A DNA stretch of 9,416 nucleotides. Source: Alphaproteobacteria bacterium (GTDB lineage Bacteria; Pseudomonadota; Alphaproteobacteria; RF32; CAG-239). Location: NCBI GenBank assembly GCA_017964705.1, contig JAGCRL010000042.1, forward strand, positions 1-9,416. The letters are read 5' to 3'. The position numbers and the translations under genes are program-made. Below the pieces are notes generated by a model that was given only the letters and a program-made list of their open reading frames with translations, was not told where the DNA came from and ran no database searches. Below, piece by piece: positions 1 to 7,041 of the stretch. Numbering within the stretch: the first letter of the stretch is position 1; every line of letters starts with the position of its first letter.

Positions 1-449
1 CCTATTTTTTCTGCTATGTTTTGTGAGCGGTGAGTAAACTCTTCCAATGCCATTTTTTTGATAAAATCTTTAACTCGACGATGTAAAAACTCTATGCCGC
101 CTGACACATATAAAATATGATTTTTCTTATCTAGTCTGGTATTTCCACGTATCGGACTATGTTCAATTGTATATTGGACACCAAATAAACTGATTGTATC
201 GTGATTCTTAAATGTTTTTAACACCGGAATTTTATTTAAATTCTCTAAAATCCAATCTTGATGACTTTCCACAAAAGATACAGCCTTTTTGCGTGAACAG
301 TATTTAGGAATGGTTAAAACAGCAATTCTGTCTTTTTTATCAATGCGAATGCTAAGACGTCGAGAACGAGATGAATGAACAACTTTCATATCGAAGCCTA
401 GATCTGCATCAATATTAAAGGTCTTCCCATTCAACAATATAATTTTCAT
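1..449 (-). CDS. YgjP-like (DUF45) metallopeptidase-family protein, N-terminal part, cut by window edge
   Basis: An open frame of 149 codons runs from an ATG at 449 off the left edge with no stop. It begins MKIILLNGKTFNID, followed by an Arg-rich stretch (HSSRSRRLSIRID, about residues 25-37), then LTIPKYCSRKKAVSFVESHQDWI (about 45-67). This order of R-R-L-x-I-R-I, then L-x-I-P, then a helix ending in D-W-I is what I know from the N-terminal half of YgjP/DUF45 (SprT/M48-like) proteins. Those are usually about 230 residues and carry a zinc-binding HExxH-type motif in the C-terminal half, which lies outside this window, so catalytic ability cannot be judged. I chose ATG 449 over a later in-frame ATG (389) because AGAGG lies 9 bases upstream at 459-463 and the MKIILLNGK opening suits the family. 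The start overlaps the end of the upstream UPF0260 gene by 35 bases, implying translational coupling and membership of the dnaB operon. Confidence 0.8.
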   Translation of the reverse strand, partial: MKIILLNGKTFNIDADLGFDMKVVHSSRSRRLSIRIDKKDRIAVLTIPKYCSRKKAVSFVESHQDWILENLNKIPVLKTFKNHDTISLFGVQYTIEHSPIRGNTRLDKKNHILYVSGGIEFLHRRVKDFIKKMALEEFTHRSQNIAEKI

Positions 450-921
450 AATCTTCTACCTCTGATTCATTTATTAGTTTTCTTCCTTGAAGAGAAGCGC
501 CAGCCCTATGAACACTATCTGCTCGTTTTGTTTTTAGCGGATGCCATGCCGGTAAATCTTTACCTTCATCCAACAAAATATAAGCGCATGTTTTAGGGAG
601 CCATCGTGGCTTTTCTCGAATCGCTTTTATGTTTATATCACGACAATCGTTAACTTTTTGGAAACGATGAGAATAAATTTTACATAAACAACTTTTTGTA
701 TCAAAAAAACGGCAATAAGTATTAGTAAACTGTATTTTCCCTTTAATTTCCAGCTTATTCAAGCAACATTTGCCGCACCCGTCACAGAGCAATTCCCATT
801 CTTTTTTGGTCAATTCTTCTAATGATTTCTTTTTCCAGAATTCCGATTCTATATCTTTCATATCATCAAAACGGCTTTGCGGATCGTATGTTTCTTCTAA
901 TTCGTATTCTTTTAGAGGCAT
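415..921 (-). CDS. ycgN: YcgN-like UPF0260 (YkgJ-type) cysteine-cluster protein
   Basis: 168 residues, close to the roughly 150 of E. coli YcgN, which it resembles through most of its length. Matching points are FWKKKSLEELTKKEWELLCDGCGKCC (28-53), the T-N-x-x-C-R block (66-71), C-L-C (78-80), W-L-P-K-T-C-A-Y (107-114) and the signature E-G-K-D-L-P-A-W-H-P-L (119-129). Cysteines are at 46, 49, 52, 53, 70, 78, 80, 93 and 112. The family is annotated as a putative zinc- or iron-chelating domain; no molecular function is established, and I infer only a metal-binding cytoplasmic protein without membrane segments. Its ATG overlaps the TAA of the upstream paralogue by one base (TAATG), so it is probably translated by coupling. 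It is the more canonical of the two copies and ends in E-W-E-D-L, a tail shared with its neighbour. Confidence 0.88.
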   Translation of the reverse strand: MPLKEYELEETYDPQSRFDDMKDIESEFWKKKSLEELTKKEWELLCDGCGKCCLNKLEIKGKIQFTNTYCRFFDTKSCLCKIYSHRFQKVNDCRDINIKAIREKPRWLPKTCAYILLDEGKDLPAWHPLKTKRADSVHRAGASLQGRKLINESEVEDYENYIVEWEDL

Positions 922-1289
922 TATAAATCTTCCCAGTCTACAATGTGTTTTTCTATTTCTTCTTCTGATATTTCCGTTTCTTTTATTACTCGGCCTTTTA
1001 TGGTTGTTTTTATTGATGACTTTTTATTTTCAAATAATTCACGATAGGCGCAAGTTTTGGGCATCCAAGCTAACTTATCAACGTTTTCTGGAGTAAGTTT
1101 TAAACATCCAGGAACTAATTCACAACGTTTATCATATACGGAACAACACATATGCTCTTCATCAAAATAACGACAGATGACATTTGTATAATAAACTTCT
1201 CCGGTTGATTCGTCTTCTAATTTAATCAAACAACATTTACCACATCTTCGGCATATGTTTTCCCATTCTTCTTGAGTATATTTTTTCAT
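921..1289 (-). CDS. Second, shorter UPF0260/YkgJ-type cysteine-cluster protein
   Basis: 122 residues, clearly paralogous to the following gene. It has EEWENICRRCGKCC (7-20), Y-T-N-V-I-C-R (34-40), W-M-P-K-T-C-A-Y (75-82) and a V-D-W-E-D-L end. It differs in three ways. The N-terminal extension of about 30 residues before the first cysteine block is missing. The L-P-A-W-H-P-L signature after CAY is replaced by a lysine-rich stretch. The central C-x-C has become adjacent cysteines 48-49, with an extra Cys56. Cysteines are at 13, 16, 19, 20, 39, 48, 49, 56, 62 and 80. A metal-binding role is inferred from the family; function is unknown. Only one base separates the dnaB stop from this ATG (TAA-A-ATG), with GAGGG inside the end of dnaB acting as the ribosome site, so it is cotranscribed with dnaB. 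Confidence 0.82.
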   Translation of the reverse strand: MKKYTQEEWENICRRCGKCCLIKLEDESTGEVYYTNVICRYFDEEHMCCSVYDKRCELVPGCLKLTPENVDKLAWMPKTCAYRELFENKKSSIKTTIKGRVIKETEISEEEIEKHIVDWEDL

Positions 1290-1290
1290 T

Positions 1291-2766
1291 TTACCCTCGC
1301 CGTTCAGGCAATCTATCTTCTCGGCTTAAGTTACTGAAACGTGCATATTCTCCATTCCAAAACAGTTTAATTGTTCCGGTTGTGCCATGACGATTTTTAC
1401 CGATAATTACCTCTCCTAAATTAGCTGTTTCTTTATCTCGTGTAGACCATTCATCATATCTTTTATTATAATGTTCATCACTTTCTTCAAGAGCTTTTTT
1501 AGGCTCTGCATTATGGATATAATAATTTTCACGAAATACGAATAAAACAATATCTGCATCTTGCTCTATTGAGCCTGATTCACGCAAATCTGACATTAAC
1601 GGACGTTTATCTTCTCGTTGTTCTACGCCACGATTTAATTGAGACAGCGCTATTACAGGAACATCCAACTCTTTTGCCAACATTTTTAGACCACGAGAGA
1701 TTTCTGACATCTCTTGAACTCGATTACCTTCGCTTTTTTTATCTCCAGAACCGGAAATTAATTGGATATAATCAATAATTATCAACCCCAAACCTTTGGT
1801 TCTCTTTAATCGACGAGCTCTATTTCTAATTGTTCCAACTGTTATTCCCGGAGTGTCATCTATATATAGCGGCAGTTGTTGATATTCGCTCACCGCGGCA
1901 GCTATGCGATGGAATTCGCTTAAATCTATATCCCCTTTACGCATTTTTTGGCCGGGGGTATCCGTTATATCTGAAAGAATACGAGCAGCTAATTGAGCTG
2001 CGGACATTTCTAATGAAAAAATAGCCACACCTTTTTCTTTGGGATCAAGATCTTCTCCATCTTTTAGCATCATTGTAGCTACATTATAAGCAATATTAAC
2101 GGCTAATGCGGTTTTTCCCATGGCAGGACGACCGGCTAATATTAATAAATCTGAATTATTTAACCCGCCTGTTTTTTGATCTAAATCATAAAGTCCGGTT
2201 GGTAAGCCTGATATTTTTCCCCTTCTTTGATAAGCTTTTTCTATAATCGGCAATGTTAAATTCAAAACCTGACCAAAATCTTGCAGCCCTTTTTGGCCGT
2301 CTCCATGCTCAGCTATATTAAACAAGCGACGTTCTGCTTTTTCTATTTGAGCGGTTGTCGTGTTTTCTATATCTTCACTCATTGCTTCGCTGGCTATATC
2401 ATAGCCGGTAGCAATCAGCTCACGCCGTAAATATTTATCATACACAAATTGTGCATAGTATTCAACATTAGTTAACGGAGAAGCAGTATCAGCTAACTTT
2501 ACCAGATAGGAAATTCCTCCAACTTCATTTAAAGTACCTTCTTGTTCAAAATAGTTTTTTAAGGTAATGACATCTGCTACATGACCTCTTCTGATTAAAC
2601 GGGATATGACGTCATAGACCTTTACATGAATCGGATCTGAAAAATGCTCCGCACGTAAAAATTCCGATATTTTTTCGTATGCTTTATTATTAGCTAACAA
2701 AGCACCTATAAGTGCTTGTTCTGCCTCTATATTACGCGGTAAATGCGTGACGTCCAGTTCTTCCAT
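1291..2766 (-). CDS. dnaB: Replicative DNA helicase DnaB
   Basis: Hexameric 5'-3' helicase that unwinds DNA at the replication fork and recruits primase. With the start chosen here the protein has 491 residues, a normal family length. The N-terminal domain opens with HLPRNIEAEQALIGALL (about 8-24). The RecA-like domain shows Walker A GRPAMGKT (212-219), an acidic F-S-L-E-M segment (250-254), Walker B LIIIDYIQL (328-336), S-Q-L-N-R-G (375-380), the S-D-L-R-E-S-G-S-I-E-Q-D-A-D block (392-405) and K-N-R-H-G (457-461), the arginine-finger region. No intein is present. An upstream in-frame ATG at 2898 would add 44 residues. I reject it because it has no Shine-Dalgarno and the extension (YKIKGIRKFIHISTAQK) is unlike DnaB, whereas ATG 2766 has AAAGGA about 10 bases upstream. 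It is the first gene of a minus-strand operon with two UPF0260 genes and a YgjP-like gene, rather than the alr/radA neighbours I recall from some other alphaproteobacteria. Confidence 0.95.
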   Translation of the reverse strand: MEELDVTHLPRNIEAEQALIGALLANNKAYEKISEFLRAEHFSDPIHVKVYDVISRLIRRGHVADVITLKNYFEQEGTLNEVGGISYLVKLADTASPLTNVEYYAQFVYDKYLRRELIATGYDIASEAMSEDIENTTTAQIEKAERRLFNIAEHGDGQKGLQDFGQVLNLTLPIIEKAYQRRGKISGLPTGLYDLDQKTGGLNNSDLLILAGRPAMGKTALAVNIAYNVATMMLKDGEDLDPKEKGVAIFSLEMSAAQLAARILSDITDTPGQKMRKGDIDLSEFHRIAAAVSEYQQLPLYIDDTPGITVGTIRNRARRLKRTKGLGLIIIDYIQLISGSGDKKSEGNRVQEMSEISRGLKMLAKELDVPVIALSQLNRGVEQREDKRPLMSDLRESGSIEQDADIVLFVFRENYYIHNAEPKKALEESDEHYNKRYDEWSTRDKETANLGEVIIGKNRHGTTGTIKLFWNGEYARFSNLSREDRLPERRG

Positions 2767-2936
2767 GATGTTCGAATCCTTTTTTTCTTTTTCTGAGAGA
2801 TTTATGACGCAAAACTTTTGTTTGTGCATTAAAATCATTTTTTGAGCTGTGGATATGTGGATAAACTTGCGAATCCCTTTTATTTTATAGTCGTACATGT
2901 TATTGATAATAGAAATTTTTATCTGGAAGGATAGTA
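2767..2936. promoter_or_regulatory. Divergent control region between dnaB and galE
   Basis: These 170 bases must drive dnaB leftward and the galE operon rightward. On the minus strand TATAAA (2889-2884) is a plausible -10 for dnaB, but I see no convincing -35. On the plus strand GATAAT (2905-2910) is a plausible -10 for galE, again with a poor -35. GGAAGG at 2925-2930 is the galE ribosome site, 6 bases before its ATG. Two GAATC (GANTC-type) sites lie at 2774-2778 and 2871-2875; these would be CcrM methylation sites if the organism has that enzyme. The two DnaA-box-like 9-mers are listed separately. The promoter hexamers are weak calls. Confidence 0.4.
2848..2864 (-). promoter_or_regulatory. 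Two head-to-tail DnaA-box-like 9-mers upstream of dnaB
   Basis: Read on the minus strand this is TTATCCACATATCCACA. The first 9-mer, TTATCCACA (2864-2856), matches the classical DnaA box consensus at all nine positions. The second, ATATCCACA (2856-2848), matches eight of nine. They point the same way and share one base, giving an 8-base period. They lie 82 to 98 bases upstream of the chosen dnaB start and just downstream of the candidate TATAAA -10, where bound DnaA could repress or tune dnaB transcription. The match is direct; binding and regulation are inference. Confidence 0.55.
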
Positions 2937-3905
2937 ATGAAACAAAAAATACTAGTTATTGGTGGCGCAGGATATATCGGTAGTCACGTACAGAAGCAAT
3001 TCCTTGAAGAAGGATTTGAAGTTGTTGTGTTTGATAATCTATCTAGCGGTGATAAAGTTAACTTGCTACCTGGTGCTCAGTTTATTCAAGGTGATATTCT
3101 AAATAAAGAGCAACTAAACTATGCTATGGGGCTTAATATTGATGGTGTTGTCCATCTGGCAGCTAAGAAAGCTATCGGCGAATCGATGGAGCGCCCTGAA
3201 ATATATGCAGAAAATAATATTTCCGGCTCTATTAATATCTTAAATGCTATGGTTCTTAATAAAGTTCGGCATATTGTTTTTTCTTCTTCTGCGGCTGTTT
3301 ACGGAATGCCTCAATATATGCCAATTGATGAAAATCACCCGATTGCTCCAATAAACTATTACGGATATACCAAAGTTGTTATTGAACAAAATATGCAATG
3401 GTATGCTCAATTAGGTAAGCTTGATTTTGCAGCATTGCGTTATTTTAATGCTGTGGGCTATGCGGCAGATAAATCTATTACCGGCAGAGAACAAAACTCG
3501 CAAAATTTAATGCCGATTATTATGGAAGTGGCAACCGGAAAGCGCCCGCAACTTTCGGTGTATGGACAGGACTATGATACACCTGATGGAACGTGTATCC
3601 GTGATTATATTCATGTAACCGATTTGGCTAGAGCACATACTTTGGCAATGAAGCATATTATGAGCTCAAATCAATCACTTACAGTTAACCTGGGAACCGG
3701 AAAAGGAACAAGTGTTACGGAAATTTTGAAGGCTACCGAAAAGGTTATCGGTAAAAAGCTTAATTATGTGTATGCTAACAGACGTCCGGGAGATCCGGCT
3801 ATTTTAACGGCTAATGCCGATAAAGCGCGTGATATCTTGGGTTGGAAGCCAGAATATACAGAAATTGACGATATTATTCAAACTGTTTGGAATTTAGAAA
3901 TTTAA
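2937..3905 (+). CDS. galE: UDP-glucose 4-epimerase
   Basis: 322 residues, a usual length. It interconverts UDP-glucose and UDP-galactose in the cytoplasm using bound NAD, supplying precursors for surface polysaccharide or galactose use. It is an extended short-chain dehydrogenase. NAD-binding GGAGYIGSH is at 9-17, D33-N34 follow, and the H-L-A-A-K-K-A-I-G-E-S block is at 73-83. The catalytic serine segment FSSSAAVYG is at 115-123 and the Y-x-x-x-K pair is Tyr142/Lys146. R-Y-F-N-A-V-G (168-174), the R-D-Y-I-H-V-x-D-L segment (222-230) and R-R-P-G-D-P (282-287) are typical of GalE. GGAAGG lies 6 bases before the ATG. It is divergent from dnaB and the first of three closely spaced plus-strand genes. 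The related activity on UDP-GlcNAc cannot be excluded from sequence alone. Confidence 0.93.
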   Translation: MKQKILVIGGAGYIGSHVQKQFLEEGFEVVVFDNLSSGDKVNLLPGAQFIQGDILNKEQLNYAMGLNIDGVVHLAAKKAIGESMERPEIYAENNISGSINILNAMVLNKVRHIVFSSSAAVYGMPQYMPIDENHPIAPINYYGYTKVVIEQNMQWYAQLGKLDFAALRYFNAVGYAADKSITGREQNSQNLMPIIMEVATGKRPQLSVYGQDYDTPDGTCIRDYIHVTDLARAHTLAMKHIMSSNQSLTVNLGTGKGTSVTEILKATEKVIGKKLNYVYANRRPGDPAILTANADKARDILGWKPEYTEIDDIIQTVWNLEI

Positions 3906-3920
3906 TTTATGGATTAAGAT

Positions 3921-4904
3921 ATGTTAGAAAATTTAGAATACTCATTCACACATCATGCCGTGTTGTCTCAGGGATTAATGTGGACTTGTTTTGCTATTGC
4001 CGTCTTGGTTTTGCTCTTTTTAGATTTATTTGTTTTTAATCGTAAAAATGAGGTTCCGAGTTTTGCCCATACTTTATGGATTTGTGTGGCTTATATCGGC
4101 GCCGGTCTTTTATTTGGCGTATTTGTATGGTATGAAGAAGGTGTTTCTAAGGCCATGGAATACTTTACCGGTTTTCTGGTCGAAAAAAGCTTATCTATGG
4201 ATAATATCTTTGTTATGTCCGTTATCTTTTCAAGTTTAGGAGTGCCGCGTATCTACCAACACCGGGTTTTGTTTTGGGGAATTTTAGGCGCTATTGTGAT
4301 GAGAGCTTTGTTAATTGGCGTGGGTGAAGTTTTGATTTCTAATTTCCATTGGGTTTTATATTTATTTTCTGCTTTCCTTATTTATACCGGAACCAAAATG
4401 GCTCTTGATAATCATAGCGAAGAAGAAGAAAATAATGAAGAAAAAATCAAAAACAGCAAAATTTATAGAGTTGTTGAAAAGTATTTTCCTGTTACCCATA
4501 AAATTGACGGGGCACACTTTATTACCTGTAAAAACGGCAAACATTATATTACACCGCTGTTATTTGCGCTGATTACTATTGAAGTTATGGATGTTGTGTT
4601 TGCTTTGGACAGTATCCCGGCAATATTCTTACTTACCAGTGATGTATTTATTGTATATACTAGTAATATTTTTGCCATTTTGGGTTTAAGAGCATTGTAT
4701 TTTCTGCTAGAAGCTGCCGTATATCGCTTTAAATATCTTAAACATGCCTTATCGATTGTTTTGATTTTCATCGGGGCAAAGATTTTCTTGCCATTTATTG
4801 GTATTGAACTGCAAACATGGCATTCTTTGGCAGTAACATTTACTTTGTTATTTGGCAGTATCTTTTTATCTTTATTTAAGGAAAAACAACAAGCACAAAG
4901 TTAA
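3921..4904 (+). CDS. TerC/Alx-family integral membrane protein
   Basis: 327 residues with about nine hydrophobic segments (roughly 17-40, 51-71, 81-105, 115-139, 143-162, 211-237, 243-268, 275-294, 301-320). The family signatures are clear: V-E-K-S-L-S-M-D-N-I-F (87-97), Y-Q-H-R-V-L-F-W-G-I-L-G-A (112-124) and E-V-M-D-V-V-F-A-L-D-S-I-P-A (221-234), with acidic residues inside membrane helices as expected for metal coordination. A charged cytoplasmic loop with an acidic run lies at about 164-195. The architecture is that of Alx/TerC proteins; E. coli Alx has been linked to manganese export, and others in the family to metal delivery to exported enzymes. The substrate here is inferred only. It sits 15 bases after galE with only a weak GGA upstream, so it probably depends on galE transcription. 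There is no room for the yybP-ykoY manganese riboswitch that precedes many relatives. Confidence 0.9.
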   Translation: MLENLEYSFTHHAVLSQGLMWTCFAIAVLVLLFLDLFVFNRKNEVPSFAHTLWICVAYIGAGLLFGVFVWYEEGVSKAMEYFTGFLVEKSLSMDNIFVMSVIFSSLGVPRIYQHRVLFWGILGAIVMRALLIGVGEVLISNFHWVLYLFSAFLIYTGTKMALDNHSEEEENNEEKIKNSKIYRVVEKYFPVTHKIDGAHFITCKNGKHYITPLLFALITIEVMDVVFALDSIPAIFLLTSDVFIVYTSNIFAILGLRALYFLLEAAVYRFKYLKHALSIVLIFIGAKIFLPFIGIELQTWHSLAVTFTLLFGSIFLSLFKEKQQAQS

Positions 4905-4914
4905 GGATTAACAG

Positions 4915-6414
4915 ATGTTTTCTATGAAGCTTTCAACCTTATATCGAGCAACTTATATTTATCTGGCACTGCCGCTGTTTATATTTATTTTAAGTTGGCT
5001 TGATTATAAGGCGGCTGCTTTGTTTATTGTTCTGTTCTTGCTTGGATTTTATAAGCTATATTATTCAATTGACGATAAAAAATCTAACTGGAAAGCTCCT
5101 AGAAGTTTTTTAAGCTTAGCGCTATTGGTGGCGATTATTTGGTGTTTCTTTGCCGGAATCGGTTATTTTTATTATCAATCTTGGGATTATCATTTTAGAA
5201 ATGCGGTTTTTCGCGATTTAATCAACTATGATTGGCCTGTTATGTATGATAAAGCTAATACACCTATGGTCTATTATATGGGGTTTTGGTTATTACCGGC
5301 AGCTTTGGCAAAGATAACTTTTCTATTTAGCCAAAACTCTGATTTAGCCTTTTGGCTTGGCAATATTTATCTTTATATTTATGCCGTTATCGGTGTTATG
5401 CTTATTTTCTTAAATTTGGCGGCAATATTAGAAATTAACTCTGTAAAAAAATTTATTCTTGCAGAAATTATTTTTATATTCTTTTCAGGCTTAGATATTA
5501 TTGGATACCTATTTTTTCAGGTAACGGCGCAACCTTTTGAATATCATCTGGATTGGTGGGCTTCAGTTATACAATATTCTTCCTTTTCTACCGGTATGTT
5601 TTGGGTTTTTAACCAATTTATTATGGTTAGTTTAGCCACTTTGTTAGTTTGTCATGAAAAAGCTGTTTGCCATTTTGGATTTATTATCCCGATAATTTTG
5701 TTTTTAGCCCCCTATCCTACTGTAGGAATCGGGGTATTAATGATTGCATATGCCGGGTATTGCCTATACCAAACAACCAATAAAAAGTCATTTATTATGA
5801 ATGATTGCTTTTCTGTGCCAAACATGATTGGTGTGTTTTGGTTATTACCGCTTGTTATTCTTTATTTTATTACAAATTCAGAAGGTATGGACAAATTATG
5901 GTATGTGTTTAGCTTTATAACACCTAAAAGGCTTTTGTTATTTATGATGCTAGAATTTTTGCTATATGTATTTATTCTATTTGCTTCTTACAAAAATAAT
6001 ATTTTCTTTATAGGTACTATTATCTCTCTTTGTCTTATTCCGTTTTTCAGAATCGACCAGCAAAATAACTTTTGTACACGCACCTCCATTCCTGCACTTA
6101 TTGTTTTGGCGGTTTTTGTTATTAAATTTCTATTTGATTATTACGAAAAGAAAAAAGCATTATCTATCTCTTTGATTATACTATTATTAATTGGCTCGGC
6201 GACACCTGTTATGGAATTTTACAGAGGAATACACTATACGTTAGAAGCTAAAAAATTACGTTTAGTAAAAGATGAAATTTATACACTTAACCAACCATTT
6301 GTCAGAATGCCGGTATTTGGTTGGGATGCCAATCACCAATATACCGCTCGTAATTATCGAACAGATATTTTTTGGCAGTACTTAGCTAAAAATAACCTGA
6401 CCAAACATTACTAG
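4915..6414 (+). CDS. Polytopic membrane protein, possible GT-C-type glycosyltransferase
   Basis: 499 residues with roughly eleven or twelve hydrophobic segments and a soluble C-terminal tail of about 60 residues (from about 440). I do not recognise a named family with certainty. After the first membrane helices, a loop at 88-111 reads Q-S-W-D-Y-H-F-R-N-A-V-F-R-D-L with Asp91 and His93, followed by D-W-P-V-M-Y (106-111). An acidic/His motif in the first extracytoplasmic loop is where GT-C enzymes such as PMT/ArnT-type transferases place their catalytic base. A late segment, D-Q-Q-N-N-F-C-T-R-T-S-I-P-A-L (381-395), resembles one I recall from uncharacterised membrane proteins with the same first-loop motif. 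AAGGA overlapping the terC stop lies 7 bases before the chosen ATG; a second ATG is three codons in. It follows terC by 10 bases. Linkage to galE fits a glycan role, but transferase activity is inference. Confidence 0.7.
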   Translation: MFSMKLSTLYRATYIYLALPLFIFILSWLDYKAAALFIVLFLLGFYKLYYSIDDKKSNWKAPRSFLSLALLVAIIWCFFAGIGYFYYQSWDYHFRNAVFRDLINYDWPVMYDKANTPMVYYMGFWLLPAALAKITFLFSQNSDLAFWLGNIYLYIYAVIGVMLIFLNLAAILEINSVKKFILAEIIFIFFSGLDIIGYLFFQVTAQPFEYHLDWWASVIQYSSFSTGMFWVFNQFIMVSLATLLVCHEKAVCHFGFIIPIILFLAPYPTVGIGVLMIAYAGYCLYQTTNKKSFIMNDCFSVPNMIGVFWLLPLVILYFITNSEGMDKLWYVFSFITPKRLLLFMMLEFLLYVFILFASYKNNIFFIGTIISLCLIPFFRIDQQNNFCTRTSIPALIVLAVFVIKFLFDYYEKKKALSISLIILLLIGSATPVMEFYRGIHYTLEAKKLRLVKDEIYTLNQPFVRMPVFGWDANHQYTARNYRTDIFWQYLAKNNLTKHY

Positions 6415-6438
6415 CAGACTATAAATCTTAAAAAACAA

Positions 6439-6466
6439 TTGACATTTGTTGTATTCTTGCTAGTTT
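6439..6466 (+). promoter_or_regulatory. Sigma-70-type promoter for the CxxC membrane protein unit
   Basis: A perfect -35 TTGACA (6439-6444) is followed after 16 bases by TAGTTT (6461-6466), preceded by TGC, an extended -10 arrangement. The hexamer itself is weak (three of six), but the -35 and extension compensate. It lies in the 83-base gap after the galE operon, about 30 bases before the start codon at 6498. GAGG with an A-run provides the ribosome site. Confidence 0.55.
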
Positions 6467-6497
6467 TATGAAAAATGTTTATGAATAGAGGAAAAAA

Positions 6498-7028
6498 ATG
6501 TTAATTGCACTCGTTTTATTGCTTTGTTTAATTAGTGTGCAGGCTTATGCAAATCCGGCTTGTGCTGTTTGTACCGTAGCTGTTGGTGCATCTTTGGAGA
6601 TTGCTCGACGCTTGGGGGTTGATGATGGTGTTGTTGGTATCTGGGCAGGAGCTTTTTTAGTGCTTCTGGGGTATTGGACACTTAAATGGATGGATAAAAA
6701 AGGTTGGAATTTTAAGGGTCGTGACTTTATTATTTTGACTTCTTCCGTATTGATGATTTTGTTTATGTATATATCTCATCTGGAATATTCTCCTAAGGCT
6801 ATTCTTATATTTTGGCTGGATCCATTCTTTTTTGCCACTATTTGCGGTGCTTTGGTGTTACACTATTCCTCAGAATTTTATCAATGGATGAAGAGAAAAA
6901 ATGGCGGACATGCCCATTTTCCGTTTGAAAAAGTGGTTGTTCCGGTGGTTGCACTTGCCTTAGCTTCTTGGTTGTTTTATTACTTGCAACTATGTGCACC
7001 GGCTGTTGATGATTTAAGCCTTTTATAA
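6498..7028 (+). CDS. Small membrane protein with N-terminal CxxC, function unknown
   Basis: 176 residues. The N-terminus (MLIALVLLLCLISVQAYANP) reads as a Sec signal or first membrane anchor with a possible cleavage site after A-Y-A (18). Right after it comes N-P-A-C-A-V-C-T-V-A-V-G-A (19-31), placing a C-x-x-C (Cys22/Cys25) at the outer face, then a segment rich in G and D (39-47). Four more hydrophobic segments follow at about 44-63, 77-93, 100-122 and 145-164. A loop with H-A-H (138-140) and a cysteine at 166 are possible extra ligands. I recall similar short C-P-V-C-T-V-containing membrane proteins annotated only as hypothetical. The motif suggests thiol-disulfide or metal chemistry at the membrane, but this is inference. 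It has its own promoter and lies 13 bases before the next gene, so the two are almost certainly cotranscribed. Confidence 0.78.
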   Translation: MLIALVLLLCLISVQAYANPACAVCTVAVGASLEIARRLGVDDGVVGIWAGAFLVLLGYWTLKWMDKKGWNFKGRDFIILTSSVLMILFMYISHLEYSPKAILIFWLDPFFFATICGALVLHYSSEFYQWMKRKNGGHAHFPFEKVVVPVVALALASWLFYYLQLCAPAVDDLSLL

Positions 7029-7041
7029 TAGGAGAATTTTA

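Noticed and set aside
770..1096. Plus-strand open frame of 108 codons opposite the two UPF0260 genes
   Set aside because: Overlaps two well-supported minus-strand genes; composition is a Ser/Phe/Leu-rich antisense shadow with no ribosome site.
3906..3920. Possible yybP-ykoY manganese riboswitch before the TerC gene
   Set aside because: Only 15 bases separate it from galE, far too little for that RNA.
4362..4771. Two minus-strand open frames inside the TerC gene
   Set aside because: Antisense to a clear TerC-family protein, with no family resemblance or start signals.
6428..6442. TTAA-N7-TTGA, one base away from a CtrA site, overlapping the -35 at 6439
   Set aside because: Such a match is easily found by chance in DNA this AT-rich, and presence of CtrA in this organism is not shown.
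6468..6488. Six-codon upstream frame (MKNVYE) before the CxxC membrane protein
   Set aside because: Has no ribosome site and lies at or before the expected transcription start, so it is probably not translated.
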